A stretch of DNA of 46,240 nt from DATJBF01 sp035515475 (GTDB lineage Bacteria > Verrucomicrobiota > Verrucomicrobiia > Palsa-1439), in NCBI GenBank assembly GCA_035515475.1, contig DATJBF010000024.1, positions 1-46,240 on the forward strand. The letters are read 5' to 3'. Within the stretch, counting starts at the first letter, position 1; every line of letters starts with the position of its first letter. Below are positions 25,439-34,078 of the stretch, in pieces. A model generated the notes under the pieces. It saw only the letters and a program-made list of their open reading frames with translations, made no database searches and was not told where the DNA came from. A program made the position numbers and the translations under genes.

Positions 25439-26413
25439 TTACGGCGGACAACCACCGACCCGCATGAATCCCTCTCCTATCCTGTTCTCGCTTGGGGTCA
25501 GCTCGTAGTTGCCGGCGGCGTTGCGTCGGATGCTAGTCTGCGAGTGCCAGCGGAATAGATCGGAAATCCGCTTCCATCGCTTTGGTTTCTGACGGGCAAT
25601 GACCCAGTTGTTGGCGTTCATCTGAAGCGTCATCGCGTCGACACCAGCCAGCGCCGGCCCGCCAAGGCGGACGGCGTATCCGGGCGCATCTGTCATAGTG
25701 ATTTCGCTGTTTGTGTCAGGCACCGGGCAAGTTGCGTCGGGGACCGGAGAGTCGTCAAATCCGGGTCCGCCGCTGCCAACTACGATCCACCCTGCAGCCC
25801 CGACGCCCGCTGTCCTCGCACACTCGCGGTAGTGAATGATCTGGACGAAGCCGTAGTCGATGCCGGGACGATGGCCGTCGATAGCCGCAACGAGGTTGAA
25901 CCCGTTCTGCGGTCTTGGGTCACCGGGCTTTGCCGCACCGAGATGAACGGGGCACCGTTTTCGCCCACGATCTTTGCAGCAGCGCACGGCGCCATTGAGC
26001 ACAAATCGCACAAAGCGCGCCGTCGGCAGCACAGATTCGGACCAGGTTGCTGGGCCTGACGCCGGCACCGATGCAGGCTCCGTGGCGGACGTTGCCGGTT
26101 TCACACCATGAGCGGGTTCACCAAGCGACAGGACGCCCTGAGACCGAACCGGGCAGGTGTGGCAGGCACCGCCAAAGGGACAGCGGGTCGGCGTTGATTT
26201 GAGCGGACATGAATCAGTGGTTGGCTTCGAACCGGTAGACACTGCAATTTGCCCAAAGTCGTGACCGAATGCTGAATTCACCGTTTCTGCCGAGTCCGGT
26301 ACGCGATCCAGCGGTTTATAAACTGAAGATGGATGAGTTGGAGTGAAACCGCGCGCGGGGGTGAGACTCGATGCGATCCTCTTTCTTGGATCCAAGGACA
26401 CGCTGGCGTTCAT
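25439..26413 (-). CDS. Second putative cargo protein with the same N-terminal cysteine motif
   Basis: 324 residues from ATG 26413 (ATGA overlap with the previous stop). Residues 35-88 mirror the N-terminus of the next gene: FGHDFGQIAV, DSCPLKS, then CPFGGACHTCP with Cys69, Cys78, Cys84 and Cys87 at identical spacing. After a Pro/Ala/Ser linker (about 95-125) comes a unique domain (about 130-324) with further Cys (CCKDRGRKRCP) and IDYGFVQIIHYREC, GSGGPGFDDSPVPDA, DAPGYAVRLGGP. I do not recognise that domain. The shared head suggests both proteins are handled by the same particle, with this one carrying a different C-terminal payload. Confidence 0.75.
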   Translation of the reverse strand: MNASVSLDPRKRIASSLTPARGFTPTHPSSVYKPLDRVPDSAETVNSAFGHDFGQIAVSTGSKPTTDSCPLKSTPTRCPFGGACHTCPVRSQGVLSLGEPAHGVKPATSATEPASVPASGPATWSESVLPTARFVRFVLNGAVRCCKDRGRKRCPVHLGAAKPGDPRPQNGFNLVAAIDGHRPGIDYGFVQIIHYRECARTAGVGAAGWIVVGSGGPGFDDSPVPDATCPVPDTNSEITMTDAPGYAVRLGGPALAGVDAMTLQMNANNWVIARQKPKRWKRISDLFRWHSQTSIRRNAAGNYELTPSENRIGEGFMRVGGCPP

Positions 26414-26661
26414 CGGGTCAATCCTCCATGAACGGCTTGTGCCACTTGGACTCCGATGGCTTCTGCCTTCGAACCGGCCGCCAGCTTGAACGAGCCGCCG
26501 TCGAGGTTCTCAACCGTGTTCGTTTTTGCGAGCTCCGGTGAAATGCCGCGCTCGGCAAGCAACCGAGTCAGCTCCTGTTCCACCGCCGCGCCGATGCCGC
26601 GCCGGTCACCGGGCGCGAAGCCGTGGAGCATGAGTTCTTCGATGCGTACCTCGATATTCAT
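26410..26661 (-). CDS. Small eCIS-associated protein of unknown function (83 aa)
   Basis: Starts MNIEVRIEELMLHGFAPGDR at ATG 26661 (ATGA overlap with the upstream stop) and ends by overlapping the cargo gene start. Predicted helical middle (IGAAVEQELTRLLAERGISP) and a C-terminal VQVAQAVHGGL helix. The HGFAPGDR-type N-terminus is, to my recollection, recurrent next to DUF4157 cargo genes in injection-system loci, which would fit a cargo adaptor or chaperone. That role is not proven by the sequence. Confidence 0.7.
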   Translation of the reverse strand: MNIEVRIEELMLHGFAPGDRRGIGAAVEQELTRLLAERGISPELAKTNTVENLDGGSFKLAAGSKAEAIGVQVAQAVHGGLTR

Positions 26662-26852
26662 GGGTTCGGCTGGTCGTACTTGACGACCGCTTGGGCGTAC
26701 CTCCAGAAAATCGTCCACTTGCCGCCAGAGTCCGGGCCGGCGACAGCGGTGATTATCGGCGGACCGTGCAGCGTATAATCTTGCTTGAGCATCGTGCTGA
26801 TTGCCTGTCCCAGCTTGGTCGGATCCTCTTCGATGTGTAATTGATACTCCAT
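26658..26852 (-). CDS. Small DUF1737-like protein (64 aa)
   Basis: Begins MEYQLHIEEDPTKLGQAIST and contains MLKQDYTLHGPPIITAVAGP, a compact alpha/beta pattern similar to DUF1737-type small proteins (acidic start, helix with conserved Leu, then a Gly-Pro turn). Its ATGA overlap with the following gene shows tight coupling. Its place between the ATPase gene and the cargo genes suggests a cargo or assembly role; no reaction can be assigned. Confidence 0.65.
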   Translation of the reverse strand: MEYQLHIEEDPTKLGQAISTMLKQDYTLHGPPIITAVAGPDSGGKWTIFWRYAQAVVKYDQPNP

Positions 26853-26893
26853 GGCCTAAACCGCGGTTCTTCCTGTTGACTCACTTCGTCGGC

Positions 26894-28792
26894 TCATTGC
26901 CAGCCTCCAATTTCTGCTTCGGTGAGCGGACGTTCGATTTTGCTGTACTCGGTGCGCGCGGCCTGCAACACGTGCGCCATCCGCACCGGTTCGCCGGTAT
27001 CGGCGGCGAGGAAGGCGGCGTTGAGCGCGATATTGCGGATGTTGCCGCCAGCGACGTTGAGCCGGGCCAGTCGGGCCACGTCGAGTCCGTCCACGGGCGT
27101 TGCGGCAGGAAACATCTGGCGCCAAATCTCGGCGCGCTCGGCGGCCTCGGGGAACGGGAACTGGACGACGAACCGGATCCGCCGCAGGAATGCCGCATCG
27201 AGCGCGTCTTTCATGTTGGTCGTCAGAATCGCCAGCCCGCGATAGGCTTCCATGCGTTGCAGCAGATAGCTGACTTCGATGTTCGCGTAGCGGTCGTGGC
27301 TGTCCTTGATCTCGCTGCGTTTGCCGAACAAGGCATCGGCCTCGTCGAACAACAGCAGTGCGCCGCCTTCTTCGGCGGCGTCGAACACGCGCCGTAAATT
27401 CTTTTCCGTCTCGCCGATGTATTTGCTGACGACTTGCGACAGATCAATCCGATACAGGTCGAGCCGCAATTCGTTCGCCAACACTTCCGCCGCCATCGTT
27501 TTGCCCGTGCCGCTGGCGCCGGCGAACAACGCGCTGATGCCAAGGCCGCGGGCGCACTTGTGCGCGAACCCCCACGCGTCGTACACCTGAGCGCGCTGGC
27601 GAACGTGCGCGGCGATCTCATGCAGCGTGGCCAATTGTGGGCCGGGCAACACGAGTTCGTTCCAAGTGGCCCGTGGTTCGATTCGTTGCGCCAGATCATC
27701 CAAGCGCGGCCGCACGATGGACCGGCACGCATCCCAGAGTTGCTCTGGGGTTTGTGCCTGGGCTATGGCGGCGCGAATGCCGGCCACGCCGAGATCGAAC
27801 TGTGCCACCAGCGCGTCCGCCTGGCCGTTCACACCCGCCTCCTGCCAAACCGTTCGCTGCTCGCCGGCAGTGGGTTTGGCCACGTCGAAACTCACGGAAA
27901 CGCGTTGGCGCGTGCGCCTCTGTTCCCGACTGGCGACGAACAGAACACCTCCGACGCGTTCGATGAATCGGTTGGTGGCGTCACCCGTCTCCACGTCGTC
28001 ACAGTCCAGCAACAAGGCGCTGGCAGAAAGCGCCGCTTCGCGTTCCCAGAGCCGGATCAACGTATCGAGCTCGCGAGGATCATTGGGAAGGACGGGCGCG
28101 GCAAGTGCGTGCAGGCTCAATCCCAATGCCGTGCAACTTGCCGCTGCGACCGTGCGTTTGGCCGCCGTGTCGTGTCCGCACAACTGCACGACCGGCAGCG
28201 GTCGGCCAGCGCGCAGTGATGCCACCACATGCTCCGCAAGGGCGCGGTGCGAAGCGACCAAATCGTCCGTCGCCGGCACGGGCGTGACGATGCCCGCGAG
28301 CCGGTCGTCCAGATGCCCGACGCCGGTCAGGTAATGCAGGACCCGCTCGTCGATGCGGAGCGGGCTGAGCGTCAGGCTGGTGCCCGGCGACACCTCGATG
28401 AGCCGCCAACGGCGCAACGGGGCGGCGGGCGTGAGCGCGCTCCAGTGCGGCTCCGGCAGCGTGCCGAGCGCGAGGCTGAACGTCGGATAATCCCGGCGTG
28501 GGTCGCCCTGCGCCGCGGCGCACAGGGCAGCGACCTTCGAATCGAGTTCGACGCCCGCGCACAGCAGCAGGAGATTACGCTCGAACTCCGAAAGGCCGAA
28601 CAGGACGCACAACGTTTCCAGCGCCGGCGGTGGACCATCGGAAGTGAATTCTTCCGGGCGGGGAGTCTTTTCCGGCTCAAGCGACTGACTGTGCTCCCCG
28701 TGACCTTTCAATGCGGCGCGCACGACCGCCAGCGATTCCATCAGGTGACGCTGGTTGGCCTCATGCCAGTTAGCTGTTGTCGCTGCGCTCAT
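26894..28792 (-). CDS. AAA+ ATPase of the injection system, tandem module
   Basis: 632 residues. The C-terminal AAA+ module is complete: Walker A GASGTGKT at 425-432, YRIDLSQVVSKYIGETEKNL, Walker B LLLFDEADALFGKR, and a DALDAAFLRRIRF arginine-finger region. Residues about 180-330 look like a degenerate first AAA module, with a Walker A remnant (LCGHDTAAKRT, 204-214) lacking the usual glycines and a Walker B-like LLLDCDD (260-266). This is the class of ATPase (Afp15/Pvc15-like) needed to assemble particles or load cargo. ATGA overlap joins it to the DUF4255 gene upstream; about 40 bp separate it from the next gene. Confidence 0.92.
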   Translation of the reverse strand: MSAATTANWHEANQRHLMESLAVVRAALKGHGEHSQSLEPEKTPRPEEFTSDGPPPALETLCVLFGLSEFERNLLLLCAGVELDSKVAALCAAAQGDPRRDYPTFSLALGTLPEPHWSALTPAAPLRRWRLIEVSPGTSLTLSPLRIDERVLHYLTGVGHLDDRLAGIVTPVPATDDLVASHRALAEHVVASLRAGRPLPVVQLCGHDTAAKRTVAAASCTALGLSLHALAAPVLPNDPRELDTLIRLWEREAALSASALLLDCDDVETGDATNRFIERVGGVLFVASREQRRTRQRVSVSFDVAKPTAGEQRTVWQEAGVNGQADALVAQFDLGVAGIRAAIAQAQTPEQLWDACRSIVRPRLDDLAQRIEPRATWNELVLPGPQLATLHEIAAHVRQRAQVYDAWGFAHKCARGLGISALFAGASGTGKTMAAEVLANELRLDLYRIDLSQVVSKYIGETEKNLRRVFDAAEEGGALLLFDEADALFGKRSEIKDSHDRYANIEVSYLLQRMEAYRGLAILTTNMKDALDAAFLRRIRFVVQFPFPEAAERAEIWRQMFPAATPVDGLDVARLARLNVAGGNIRNIALNAAFLAADTGEPVRMAHVLQAARTEYSKIERPLTEAEIGGWQ

Positions 28793-30123
28793 GGGAACGA
28801 GACCTTTGGGGTGCCGAGATATTGACGGAAGCTCGGGCTGTTCTTGTCGGTGTCGGTGTCCGGCAGACTCTCCGCGCCATCCACCTGGACGCGCACCACA
28901 TAATCTCCGGCCAGCAGGCCACTGATGGCAAAGGCGATGGTCGGCGTGTCAAGAGGGATGGGCGGTGTTGATGGGGTGGGGATGCCGTTGTCTTTGGGCG
29001 CGGCAAAACTGTAGTCGTGTGACGGGCGTGTGTTGGGTGCGTTTAACTCGTTCAGTAAGAGCGTCACGCGCTGGCTCTTGTCGACATTCGGGACGAACTT
29101 CACCGTTATCGTAGCCGCGAATAGCGTCACGCCGTTAACCTTCTTTTGGGAAACTCCAGCGGGGTCAGAGACGGTGATCGTCGGGTGCAGCACAAACGCC
29201 GCGACGTTGGATTCGAAGCCACGATGATCCGCTGCGGGATTGCCCATCCTGAGTTTGTGGACGACTTGCACGGCCTGCACGCCGGCTCGCAGCGTCGTGA
29301 GCGTGGCCAGTGGAAAGCTGATTTGCGTGTTGGATACGGTCAAGTCCGGCGGGGGTGTCTGGGGTGGCAATTCGAGATCGCCAAGCCGCACGAACGTAAG
29401 GGGGCCTTTCAGCCCGCGCCCTTTCAACACGAGCGTGCTGGACAGCGTGATGCGCGGGTCGGCCTCCGGCGGTGTGTCAGAACTTACCTGCTCGATCACG
29501 AGCTGGTTGAACGGCAGTACGTACGCCTGGCGTTGGAGTACCGGCAACGCGCTCTGAGGCGTGAGTTCCTCCTCGACGAGCACGAACGAGGCGCGGTAGG
29601 CCGCCGATAACGTGTACGGTGTTTGGAAAAATACCGACCAGAGCTTGGACAGTTCTTCGAGTGACAACCCCAGCGGCGTAAACCTCACCGGCTCGATGGC
29701 GTCCGCGAGATTCGACGCGGCGAGGTAGGCGGAGTACGCTTTGTCGGCCAGAGCATCGCGAATCATCTGCTGTGTCAACAGCGGGTGGCTGTGGAGGTGG
29801 CGCACAACGCTGCCGAGCACGCGTTGCGGTTCGAGCCGGTTTTCCTTACCGTAGAAACTCATTAGGTAATACAAATCCAATACCGCTTTGGGCCGTTGGC
29901 GCGCCGGGCCATCGGAGTCGCGCGTCGGCAGATCGACGTTGCGCAACGCGGCGTTGGGCGCGATCTGGTACAGGAAGATGTTTACGCCGGCCCCGGGCAT
30001 GTTCGCCGGCGCGTCAGGCCGATGCATGAAAGCGGTGGCACCGGGTACGTCCGTGCCGATGACGGATTGCAGTTCACGCTGCAAAGTCGCGGTCACGGTG
30101 GCGACAGCCAGGTAGTTGCTCAC
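28789..30123 (-). CDS. DUF4255 tail-terminator-like protein
   Basis: 444 residues. The N-terminal ~190 residues carry the DUF4255 pattern: VNIFLYQIAPNAALRNVDLP, LYYLMSFYGKENRLEPQRVL, SKLWSVFFQTPYTLSAAYRA. This family includes Afp16/Pvc16, which caps the tube and sheath at the distal end. The C-terminal half adds immunoglobulin/IPT-like strands (TLVLKGRGLKGPLTFVRL) and ends with FAISGLLAGDYVVRVQVDGA, which are longer than in minimal family members. Overlaps both neighbours by ATGA. Confidence 0.9.
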   Translation of the reverse strand: MSNYLAVATVTATLQRELQSVIGTDVPGATAFMHRPDAPANMPGAGVNIFLYQIAPNAALRNVDLPTRDSDGPARQRPKAVLDLYYLMSFYGKENRLEPQRVLGSVVRHLHSHPLLTQQMIRDALADKAYSAYLAASNLADAIEPVRFTPLGLSLEELSKLWSVFFQTPYTLSAAYRASFVLVEEELTPQSALPVLQRQAYVLPFNQLVIEQVSSDTPPEADPRITLSSTLVLKGRGLKGPLTFVRLGDLELPPQTPPPDLTVSNTQISFPLATLTTLRAGVQAVQVVHKLRMGNPAADHRGFESNVAAFVLHPTITVSDPAGVSQKKVNGVTLFAATITVKFVPNVDKSQRVTLLLNELNAPNTRPSHDYSFAAPKDNGIPTPSTPPIPLDTPTIAFAISGLLAGDYVVRVQVDGAESLPDTDTDKNSPSFRQYLGTPKVSFP

Positions 30124-30848
30124 CGTGCGCCTCCGTGGCGGTTTTGCAGGTAATCAGCGAGCGACAACTTTGGCGGCGCGGCGCGCCTCGCGGGTTGCGG
30201 CGTGGGAAGCGGCGCGGGGACTGCCCGCACCTCGACGCGGCCGATGGTAACGTGGATGGTCGGTGTCGAGTCCGATACAGGATGCTCGAATTGGCGCGGC
30301 GTGCGGGTCTGCCTCGGCGAAATGATCGTTCCTTTCGACCGGGCCACTGGTGTTCGACCGGGCGAAGCGGTGAGAGCCCGCGGAGCGGAGGCGGGGCGAG
30401 GCACGGAGGGGTCGTGTGGCGGCGGTGATGCGGTTACGGCGGATGACGCGTGGTCGCTTGTTGGTGTCGAAGAAACGGTGGACGAATTGCGTTCGCTCGT
30501 CACGGCCCGCGAACTGGTTTCGCGATTGGTACGCAGAGAGAATACAGAAGTCGGCGGGGCAGGCAGTTCGGTTTCTGTCGTTTTTCTTGGCGCAACGAAC
30601 GGAACGGCCGGTGATGCAGTTGTAAGCGGGGCTGCGGTTTCCAATTTGGAAGCGGGCGGAGGGACTGAGGCGACAGATGTCGGTGGCGTGGTGGCGTGGG
30701 CGACTCTTGGTTCGTGTGATGGAGAAGGAATCGGGTCGGCCGGTGTTGAAATGATTTCGGTTGATTCAAACAGCGATGGGAGGCGCGGCTGAATGGCCGG
30801 GGGGGCGGCGAAACTGCGGGCGATGAGATTGGTGAAAAAATCGCTCAT
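30120..30848 (-). CDS. Proline/serine/threonine-rich eCIS-associated protein
   Basis: 242 residues from ATG 30848. An ordered head, MSDFFTNLIARSFAAPPAIQ, then PRLPSLFE, is followed by about 150 residues of Pro/Ser/Thr-rich low complexity, which should be disordered. The tail is ordered again: TIHVTIGRVEVRAVPAP and KLSLADYLQNRHGGAR. I believe this head-linker-tail design recurs in injection-system clusters, but the function is not known to me. It may tether the cap or ATPase. Shared ATGA overlaps place it firmly in the operon. Confidence 0.75.
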   Translation of the reverse strand: MSDFFTNLIARSFAAPPAIQPRLPSLFESTEIISTPADPIPSPSHEPRVAHATTPPTSVASVPPPASKLETAAPLTTASPAVPFVAPRKTTETELPAPPTSVFSLRTNRETSSRAVTSERNSSTVSSTPTSDHASSAVTASPPPHDPSVPRPASAPRALTASPGRTPVARSKGTIISPRQTRTPRQFEHPVSDSTPTIHVTIGRVEVRAVPAPLPTPQPARRAAPPKLSLADYLQNRHGGAR

Positions 30849-31534
30849 CTGTTCACCATCTCCAGATACAGGCGCCGGCGGGCTGGATTGAGGGCGAGGA
30901 TATCGGCTTCGCTCCAACCGTAGGCGCTGGCGAGGGCATGGATTCCGCGCAGCAGATTACGCGCGGCGGCGTTGATCTCACTCCAGAGGAACGTGACGAT
31001 GTCAAAGTTCGCTTCCCACTGGTGACCGCAACTGGCACAGTGCAGGGCCAATTGAATGTCGGCCAGCGGATCAGCCCGGGCCATCTGGGCAATGACGGAG
31101 TCAATGGCCTGGTCCGGCAACTGGTCGCGGCCGCCCAGCAGGCAGCGGTCGAGGAGTTGGTCGCGCGTGGTGACGGCGAACAGGTCGGCGCTGGTCGGCA
31201 GACGAAAATGCAGTTTGCGCCCTTCAACTTCCGCATCCAATTCGGCGGGAGTCTCCATTGCTTCGGCGGGACGAACTGCTGAAGTGTCGAAGGCCAGTTC
31301 AACAGTTTCGTTGCACGCGGGACAGTTCGCCAAACCGGTGAAATTAGCGCCAAAAGTCAGTTCGCGCAGTTCCATCAACCGCGCGTCGCGCTGGCCGATG
31401 CTGAGATTGGCCAGTGCCTCCGGCGGCACTTCGGGATAGGCAGCGGCCAGCAGGGTGAGGGCCTGCTGGAGCCGCGGCTGGCCCAACCCCCGCTCCCAGG
31501 CGCCCAACAATTCTGTGGCCGAGAGCGCGCGCAT
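30845..31534 (-). CDS. Zinc-knuckle baseplate-associated protein, T4 baseplate-like
   Basis: 229 residues. Head: LGAWERGLGQPRLQQALTLL. Two Cys-x2-Cys pairs, CPACN in the middle third and CASCGHQW in the last third, are set up to bind one zinc. The C-terminal part (EINAAARNLLRGIHALASAY, then GWSEADILALNPARRRLYLE) resembles the T4-type baseplate/hub-catalyst family found in eCIS loci between tube and cap genes. No strong ribosome site is visible, but the tube stop is only eight bases upstream. Confidence 0.75.
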   Translation of the reverse strand: MRALSATELLGAWERGLGQPRLQQALTLLAAAYPEVPPEALANLSIGQRDARLMELRELTFGANFTGLANCPACNETVELAFDTSAVRPAEAMETPAELDAEVEGRKLHFRLPTSADLFAVTTRDQLLDRCLLGGRDQLPDQAIDSVIAQMARADPLADIQLALHCASCGHQWEANFDIVTFLWSEINAAARNLLRGIHALASAYGWSEADILALNPARRRLYLEMVNR

Positions 31535-31542
31535 GGCGTTGT

Positions 31543-32061
31543 CTAAACCGTCAAGGCCGGCTCGCTCGGCTCAGGTACTTCGAGATCCTGTTCCCACCCT
31601 TCGTTTTCCAGCTTGATGTGCTGAATGGCGACCGCGTTGGCGTTCGCGTCGAGGTCGGGCACGGATTGGAATTCGGAGACCCAGCAGCGATAGATTTTGT
31701 ACGCCAGGGCAAGTTGACCGGCTTCATTGTAGATTTCCAGAATGATATCCTTCCGAAAATCCTTGAGCGAAACCTCCGCCCCCAGTCCGGCCTTGAAGTT
31801 CCAAACTTTCCCAGCCCAATTGCGGAATTCCGGGTCGTGCGTCACGCCGCGTTCGAGCGTAATCGCTTCATATTCGGTCCGGCCAGGAGATTTCCGACTG
31901 CTGCTGGGGTCGCCGCCCTCACGATGCTTGACGACTTCCGTGGTCCGTTTGAGCGCGCTGCACTTGCTGATGCCGGCGACATACTTGCCGTCCCATTTCA
32001 GCCGGAACTTGAAGTTCTTGTACGGGTCAAACCGTTGTGCGTTGACGCTGAATTGTGTCAT
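31543..32061 (-). CDS. Inner tube protein (T4 gp19/Hcp-like)
   Basis: 172 residues from ATG 32061 with AGGAG eight bases upstream. Motifs: QRFDPYKNFKFRLKWDGKYV, GISKCSALKRTTEVVKHREG, KSPGRTEYEAITLERGVTHD, then FRKDIILEIYNEAGQLALAY and YRCWVSEFQSVPDLDANANA. This is the phage tail tube family; hexameric rings stack into the rigid tube that the sheath drives outward. Only one tube gene is present, whereas the Afp and Pvc loci have more than one. Confidence 0.96.
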   Translation of the reverse strand: MTQFSVNAQRFDPYKNFKFRLKWDGKYVAGISKCSALKRTTEVVKHREGGDPSSSRKSPGRTEYEAITLERGVTHDPEFRNWAGKVWNFKAGLGAEVSLKDFRKDIILEIYNEAGQLALAYKIYRCWVSEFQSVPDLDANANAVAIQHIKLENEGWEQDLEVPEPSEPALTV

Positions 32062-32071
32062 GGCTCATCTC

Positions 32072-34051
32072 CTAGGTTTGAATTTGTCCGGCGATCTGCT
32101 GAATCTTGATGATGACGAATTCCGCCGGTTTCAGTGGTGCGAACCCGACGAGGATGTTGACGATGCCGCGGTTGATATCATTCTGAGTGGTGGTTTCCTT
32201 GTCACACTTGACGAAGTAGGCGTCTTTGGGCGTCTGTCCCTGAAAGGCGCCCTGGCGGAACAGGTCGTGCATGAACGCGCCGACGTTGAGGCGGATCTGC
32301 GCCCACAACGGCTCGTCGTTCGGCTCGAACACGACCCACTTCGTGCCGCGATAGAGGCTTTCCTCCATGAAAAGCGCCAAGCGACGGACTGGTACGTATT
32401 TCCATTCGCTCGCATCGGCATCGTCGCCAACGAGCGTCCGCGCCCCCCACGCGACCGGCCCGAAAACGGGAAACAGCCGCACGCAATTCAACCCCAGCGG
32501 GTTCAGCACACCATTTTCGCTGTCGGTCAGTTTGTAGGCTACTTCCTGCACTCCGCTCAACGTCGCCTCAGTGCCAGCCGGTGCTTTCCAAACGCCGCGC
32601 GCCGTGTCGATCCGCGCAAAAAGGCCGGCGATGATGCCACACGGGGCAAAGGTGCGGAGTTGGAAGTCATTCAGCGGATCGGCCAATTTCAATCGTGGGA
32701 AATAGGCCGCGCCATTTTTGTCGTGCACCGTCAGTCCAGTGCTCTTCCAGTCCACCGCGGACGACACGTCGTTGACTTCGGGCCGGGCGTCAACCAGCAA
32801 AAAGGCGCGGCGTCCAAGACAGTACGTCATCGCCGCACCGAAAACGGAATTCTGCTTGATCAAATCGAGATCGGATACTGCGGGATTGCCCGGCTTGGCC
32901 CGCGTCACGTCCGGCAGGCAAAGAATGTTGAACAGATCCACCTTGTCCAAAGCGTAAATGCCGGAGAACTTGCCCGGGTCGCCGATCAAATCGTCCGCTT
33001 GCGGCAACAAAGTGCCGTCAACTCCAGGCATAGCGGACTTTTGCGCGAAAGCATCCACGCCGCGCTGGCTGTTAGGCCAGTAATGCGAGACGTTGGCGCT
33101 GGCGTTCTGCGCTTTCAAATTGAGAAAGGCGTCGGCGTCGTCAGTCGCGCCGCTGTCAAAAGTGACCTGTGCGTCATAAGCGTTTGGCATGAGTGCGGTG
33201 ACGCGCAACCCCTTGCCGCTGCTGCTCGGCGCACAACTGACTTGTGCGCCGGGAATTGCGGCGGCAAGCGCGGCGTTTGCCTGCCGTTGAAACAGGCGGC
33301 ACACCGAAGCAATGGAACCGGGGAGCGCATCCGCCGGCGTGATAAAATTAAACTCGACCGACTTTGCCGGTGCATCCAGCTTGAGTTTGATGGTGTAGCT
33401 CTTGTCGTTCTTGATGTTGGCCAGCGTGATGTCGCCGCTCGTGATGCCGCTCGCAGCGGGCCGTCCCGAAGCCGGTTTCGCGCTGACCGAAACGAGTTGG
33501 GAGCCGCTGTCAACGTCGTTGACGACCGTTTCGACGAAGTTGTTTTTGGTGTTGTCCATCGTCACGTCGTCAAAAGTTTCGATGGTGCCGGTAGCGAGGT
33601 CCGAAATGGTGAGATTGAAGCTCTTGTCGTCGGACACGCCGTCGTAATCCACATCAATAATTAACTCATTTGCCCAAGCCCCCATGCTCGACGCTTTGAC
33701 CAGAAGCGATTGATTGCTAGCGCCGTCCAACAGATAGACACTGGCTGCCGCAGCCGCCACGTCAGGCGCAACCACGTTGTTACTGTGCTTTGGCACGCGC
33801 ACCACGTAAGCCTCGTTACCGCCGTTTTGGAAAAACTGCTGCACGGCATAACTCAACTCGCTGTCGGCAGCCAGCCCGCCGAAGCTGCGCTCAAAGTCGG
33901 CAAAGCTAAAAACCTGCGTGGCGCGATTGTCCAAGCCGCGCGGGGTGTAGCCGACGAACGCGGCGATCGAGGTGGCAACGCCGGTGATGGTGTGGACGCC
34001 GCTGGAGATTTCCTCGATGTAAACTCCCGGATAAGTTGGCGTGACTGGCAT
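32072..34051 (-). CDS. Contractile tail sheath protein
   Basis: 659 residues, ATG 34051 with AAAGGAG eight bases upstream. The N-terminus PTYPGVYIEEISSGVHTITG, VATSIAAFVGYTPRGL and the C-terminus VRRLALFMEESLYRGTKWVV, FEPNDEPLWAQIRLNVGAFM, GIVNILVGFAPLKPAEFVI are the two conserved ends of the sheath family. The middle is an exposed, variable insertion (about residues 150-330). Only one sheath gene is present. It is followed ten bases later by the tube gene, the usual pairing. Confidence 0.97.
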   Translation of the reverse strand: MPVTPTYPGVYIEEISSGVHTITGVATSIAAFVGYTPRGLDNRATQVFSFADFERSFGGLAADSELSYAVQQFFQNGGNEAYVVRVPKHSNNVVAPDVAAAAASVYLLDGASNQSLLVKASSMGAWANELIIDVDYDGVSDDKSFNLTISDLATGTIETFDDVTMDNTKNNFVETVVNDVDSGSQLVSVSAKPASGRPAASGITSGDITLANIKNDKSYTIKLKLDAPAKSVEFNFITPADALPGSIASVCRLFQRQANAALAAAIPGAQVSCAPSSSGKGLRVTALMPNAYDAQVTFDSGATDDADAFLNLKAQNASANVSHYWPNSQRGVDAFAQKSAMPGVDGTLLPQADDLIGDPGKFSGIYALDKVDLFNILCLPDVTRAKPGNPAVSDLDLIKQNSVFGAAMTYCLGRRAFLLVDARPEVNDVSSAVDWKSTGLTVHDKNGAAYFPRLKLADPLNDFQLRTFAPCGIIAGLFARIDTARGVWKAPAGTEATLSGVQEVAYKLTDSENGVLNPLGLNCVRLFPVFGPVAWGARTLVGDDADASEWKYVPVRRLALFMEESLYRGTKWVVFEPNDEPLWAQIRLNVGAFMHDLFRQGAFQGQTPKDAYFVKCDKETTTQNDINRGIVNILVGFAPLKPAEFVIIKIQQIAGQIQT

Positions 34052-34078
34052 AGACTCGTCTCCTTTGCGATCAGTTTG

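Noticed and set aside
9247..34051. Many long plus-strand open frames opposite the operon
   Set aside because: They mirror the minus-strand genes in GC-rich sequence, are Arg/Ala-rich and show no motifs.
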